Positions 49,201-50,992 of a DNA stretch of 50,992 bases are shown here, one piece after another. The stretch is from Rhodospirillaceae bacterium SYSU D60007 (GTDB lineage: Bacteria; Pseudomonadota; Alphaproteobacteria; Reyranellales; Reyranellaceae). The notes under the pieces were generated by a model. It ran no database searches. It saw only the letters and a list, made by a program, of their open reading frames with translations, and was not told the origin of the DNA. Each line of letters opens with the position of its first letter. The first letter of the stretch is position 1. The stretch spans positions 1-50,992 of the forward strand of contig QOCQ01000030.1 in assembly GCA_003574685.1 (NCBI GenBank), read 5' to 3'. The position numbers and the translations under genes are program-made.

Positions 49201-50818
49201 CGTCGAGGTGCTCACCGAACGCTACGGCCCCGCGTATCGCTGGCTGGTGACGGGCGCCGGCATGCTCGGCGTGCTCAGCATGGTGCTGAGCATGACGACG
49301 GTGAATGTCGCCGTGCCCGACGTCATGGGCGCCTTCGGCATCGGCCAGGACAAGGCGCAATGGATGTCGTCGGCCTATATGGCCTGCATGACCGCCGGCA
49401 TGGTGATGAACGCCTGGATCACGGGCGTGCTGGGCGAGCGGCGAACCTTCATCAGCGCGCTGGCGCTGTTTTCCGCCGGCGCCGTGATGGGCGGCACCGC
49501 GCCCAACGAGGACGTGCTGATTTTGGCGCGCGTGCTGCAGGGCTTCTCCGCCGGCGTCGGCCAGCCGCTGGTGATGGCGACGATCTTCTCCGTGTTTCCC
49601 GCTGAACGCCGCGGCTCGGCCATGGGCGTCTTTGGTTTGGGCGTGGTGTTCGCGCCGGCCATCGGTCCGACGCTGGGCGGGCTGATGATCGAATATTTTT
49701 CCTGGCGTTACGTTTTCTTCATCGCGCTGCCGTTCAGCCTGATGTCGGCCATTCTCTCGGCCCTGTTCATGGCGACGCGGCCGTTCCCGCGGCAATTGCC
49801 GGCATTCGACTGGATCGGCTTTGCGTTGATGTGCACCAGCCTGTTCGGGTTGATGACGGGTCTGGCCGACGGTCAACGCGAAGGCTGGAGCTCCGACACC
49901 ATCGTCCTGCGCCTTCTCATCGGTGCGGCAGCCACGACGGGATTTATTTTGTGGGAGCTGCGGGCCGAGCGGCCGTTGCTCGACATCCGCATGTTCGCCA
50001 ACCGGCAGTTCGCGGCGGCAGCCGTGGTCGCCTTCATCTTTGGCGCCGGCATGCTGGGCTCGACCTATCTGGTGCCGGTCTTCGTGCAGACGGCGCAGGG
50101 CTTCACGCCGCTGCTGGCCGGCCTGATGATGATGCCCGCCGGTCTGATGCTGGCCGTCATCTTCCCCACGGCCGGGCGGTTGGCGGACACCCTGTCGCCG
50201 GCGCTGATGGTGATGGGCGGCCTGCTGGTCTTCGCCTTCGGCTTCCTGCTGATGAGTGGCACCGATGTGGACTCGACCTTCTGGGTGCTCGCCGGCATCA
50301 CCATGATGTCGCGGCTGGGGCTGGGTTTCATTAATCCCAGCCTGAACGCCTCAGCCCTCCAGGCGCTGGCCGCCGACCAGGTGCGCCAGGGCGCAGGTGC
50401 CGCCAACTTCATCCGCCAGCTCGGCGGCGCCTTCGGCACCATCCTGTTCGTGGCCTTTCTCGAAACCCGCACACGCTTTCATGCCGAGGCGCTGACCGCT
50501 ACCCAGGACTATGCGAACCACACCAGCGAACGCCTGATCGATCAGGTCATGTTCCTGCTGGGCTCGGCTGGCTTGCCCGAACAGGTCCAGCGCGCCGGCG
50601 CGCTCGAGTTCCTCGGCAGCATGGTCCATGCGCAGAGCCAGGTGCTCGCCTTCCAGGACACCTTCATGGTCGTGGCCGCGGTCGCGCTGCTGGCCATCCT
50701 GCCCGCCTGGATTCTCTCCCGTTCGCAGCGGGCGGTTATACGCCTTCCCCCGGAGGGGGAAGGCGGCGCGCAGCGCCGGAAGGGGGGTGCCTCAGCAAGC
50801 GCGGTGTCAGACGCGTGA
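49187..50818 (+). CDS. DHA2-family MFS multidrug transporter (EmrB-like)
   Basis: A 543-residue transporter with about 14 membrane segments. DHA2 motifs: MSMTTVNVAVPDVMGAFG (segment 1), QWMSSAYMACMTAGM, LGERRTF (motif A), ARVLQGFSAGVGQPLVMA, and FAPAIGPTLGGLMIEYFSWRYVFFIALPF (motif C and following). The start codon is TTG at 49187, overlapping the HlyD-like gene; a GTG at 49208 is possible. The last 30 or so residues (VIRLPPEGEGGAQRRKGG...) are translated from a dispersed palindromic repeat and probably replaced the native C-terminus. It works with the adaptor as a proton-driven efflux pump. Confidence 0.92.
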   Translation: MTYDSVEVLTERYGPAYRWLVTGAGMLGVLSMVLSMTTVNVAVPDVMGAFGIGQDKAQWMSSAYMACMTAGMVMNAWITGVLGERRTFISALALFSAGAVMGGTAPNEDVLILARVLQGFSAGVGQPLVMATIFSVFPAERRGSAMGVFGLGVVFAPAIGPTLGGLMIEYFSWRYVFFIALPFSLMSAILSALFMATRPFPRQLPAFDWIGFALMCTSLFGLMTGLADGQREGWSSDTIVLRLLIGAAATTGFILWELRAERPLLDIRMFANRQFAAAAVVAFIFGAGMLGSTYLVPVFVQTAQGFTPLLAGLMMMPAGLMLAVIFPTAGRLADTLSPALMVMGGLLVFAFGFLLMSGTDVDSTFWVLAGITMMSRLGLGFINPSLNASALQALAADQVRQGAGAANFIRQLGGAFGTILFVAFLETRTRFHAEALTATQDYANHTSERLIDQVMFLLGSAGLPEQVQRAGALEFLGSMVHAQSQVLAFQDTFMVVAAVALLAILPAWILSRSQRAVIRLPPEGEGGAQRRKGGASASAVSDA

Positions 50819-50876
50819 CACCGGGCGCGTTGCGCGATCCCCCTTCCGCCGTTCGGGCACCTTCCCCCTTCGGAGG
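50743..50876. repeat. MITE-like inverted repeat overlapping the MFS gene 3' end
   Basis: The left arm (50743-50787) begins with the perfect palindrome CCTTCCCCC-GGA-GGGGGAAGG and continues to a gccggaagggggg end. The right arm (50838-50876) is an imperfect reverse complement (tcccccttccgccgttcggg, then caccttcccccttcggagg). About 50 bp lie between. The same core palindrome occurs at 3800-3820. No coding capacity of its own; the left arm supplies the MFS stop region. Confidence 0.6.
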
Positions 50877-50992
50877 TGTACGGACCGGGGAGATGGGTGA
50901 CAGGTGTTCGGAGACATGGGTGACAGTTGCTCGATGGGAATGATCGAGCAACGGGGGACCGGATGCCTTGGCGGGAGCTGTCTGTGAAGGAG
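50877..50992 (+). mobile_element. 5' end of an IS481-type insertion sequence (incomplete)
   Basis: Starting at TGTACGGACCGGGGAG the sequence carries two copies of a GGAGA(CA)TGGGTGACAG motif (50889-50903 and 50910-50926) and a perfect 9-bp inverted repeat TTGCTCGAT/ATCGAGCAA (50927-50951) just before a transposase ATG. This arrangement is what I recall at the left ends of many alphaproteobacterial IS481 elements. The element runs off the window, so the right end and target duplication are unseen. The exact left boundary at 50877 is an estimate. Confidence 0.6.
50963..50992 (+). CDS. IS481 family transposase, N-terminal fragment
   Basis: Only ten codons are visible: MPWRELSVKE. MPWRE...  at the start is the usual opening of IS481-family transposases, which continue into an HTH (ELCRRFGVSRKTGYKW-like) and a DDE domain outside this window. 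The position right after the hairpin and TGGGTGACAG repeats supports the assignment. Truncated by the window edge. Confidence 0.65.
   Translation, partial: MPWRELSVKE

Overview
This is a GC-rich chromosomal window, most likely from an alphaproteobacterium; the sequence alone does not resolve the genus. Supporting signs are the fumC / ribbon-helix-helix / DUF4169 gene set, a Caulobacter-type cpa/tad pilus locus with CpaD, rpsF-rpsR-rplI with charged C-terminal tails, and dispersed CCTTCCCCC/GGGGGAAGG palindromes. No tRNA, rRNA, CRISPR or prophage was seen.

Layout. (1) 1-16.4 kb, central metabolism and housekeeping: DUF4169 protein (-), a long AsmA-family protein (+), then a minus-strand run gltB-gltD-fumC-RHH protein (glutamate synthase plus class II fumarase). 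Rightward follow typA/bipA, a di-iron ferritin-like protein, a small lipoprotein and a PEP mutase-superfamily enzyme with phosphonopyruvate-hydrolase signatures. (2) 16.4-18.5 kb: two tandem exported proteins with a zinc-protease motif, then an HxlR-type regulator. (3) 18.6-20.2 kb: rpsF-rpsR-rplI on the minus strand, with a recognisable promoter and a leader hairpin. (4) 20.3-26 kb: a GT87-like membrane glycosyltransferase, a small exported protein, then fabD-fabG-acpP-fabF (type II fatty acid synthesis). The fabG-acpP gap is filled with alternating inverted repeats and a broken GIY-YIG gene. A second polytopic GT-C-like protein is convergent with fabF. (5) 28-41 kb: a tight adherence (Flp) pilus locus in the order flp, cpaA, cpaB, cpaC, cpaD, cpaE, cpaF, tadB, tadC, broken tadG, tadE, tadE/F-like, tadD. 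(6) 40.9-50.8 kb: an SDR dehydrogenase, a candidate structured small RNA with its own promoter, an overlapping lipoprotein / response regulator / histidine kinase operon, a GMC oxidoreductase with an orphan branched-chain-type substrate-binding protein, and an EmrA/EmrB-like efflux pair. The window ends in a MITE-like inverted repeat abutting the 5' end of an IS481-type insertion sequence.

Most interesting signals: the undescribed-looking RNA gene at about 41754-41870 (-), the internal vWA deletion in tadG inside an otherwise complete pilus locus, the GIY-YIG remnant nested among short inverted repeats, and the tandem HExxHxxGFxxH proteins. I did not find a convincing new defence or biosynthetic system.
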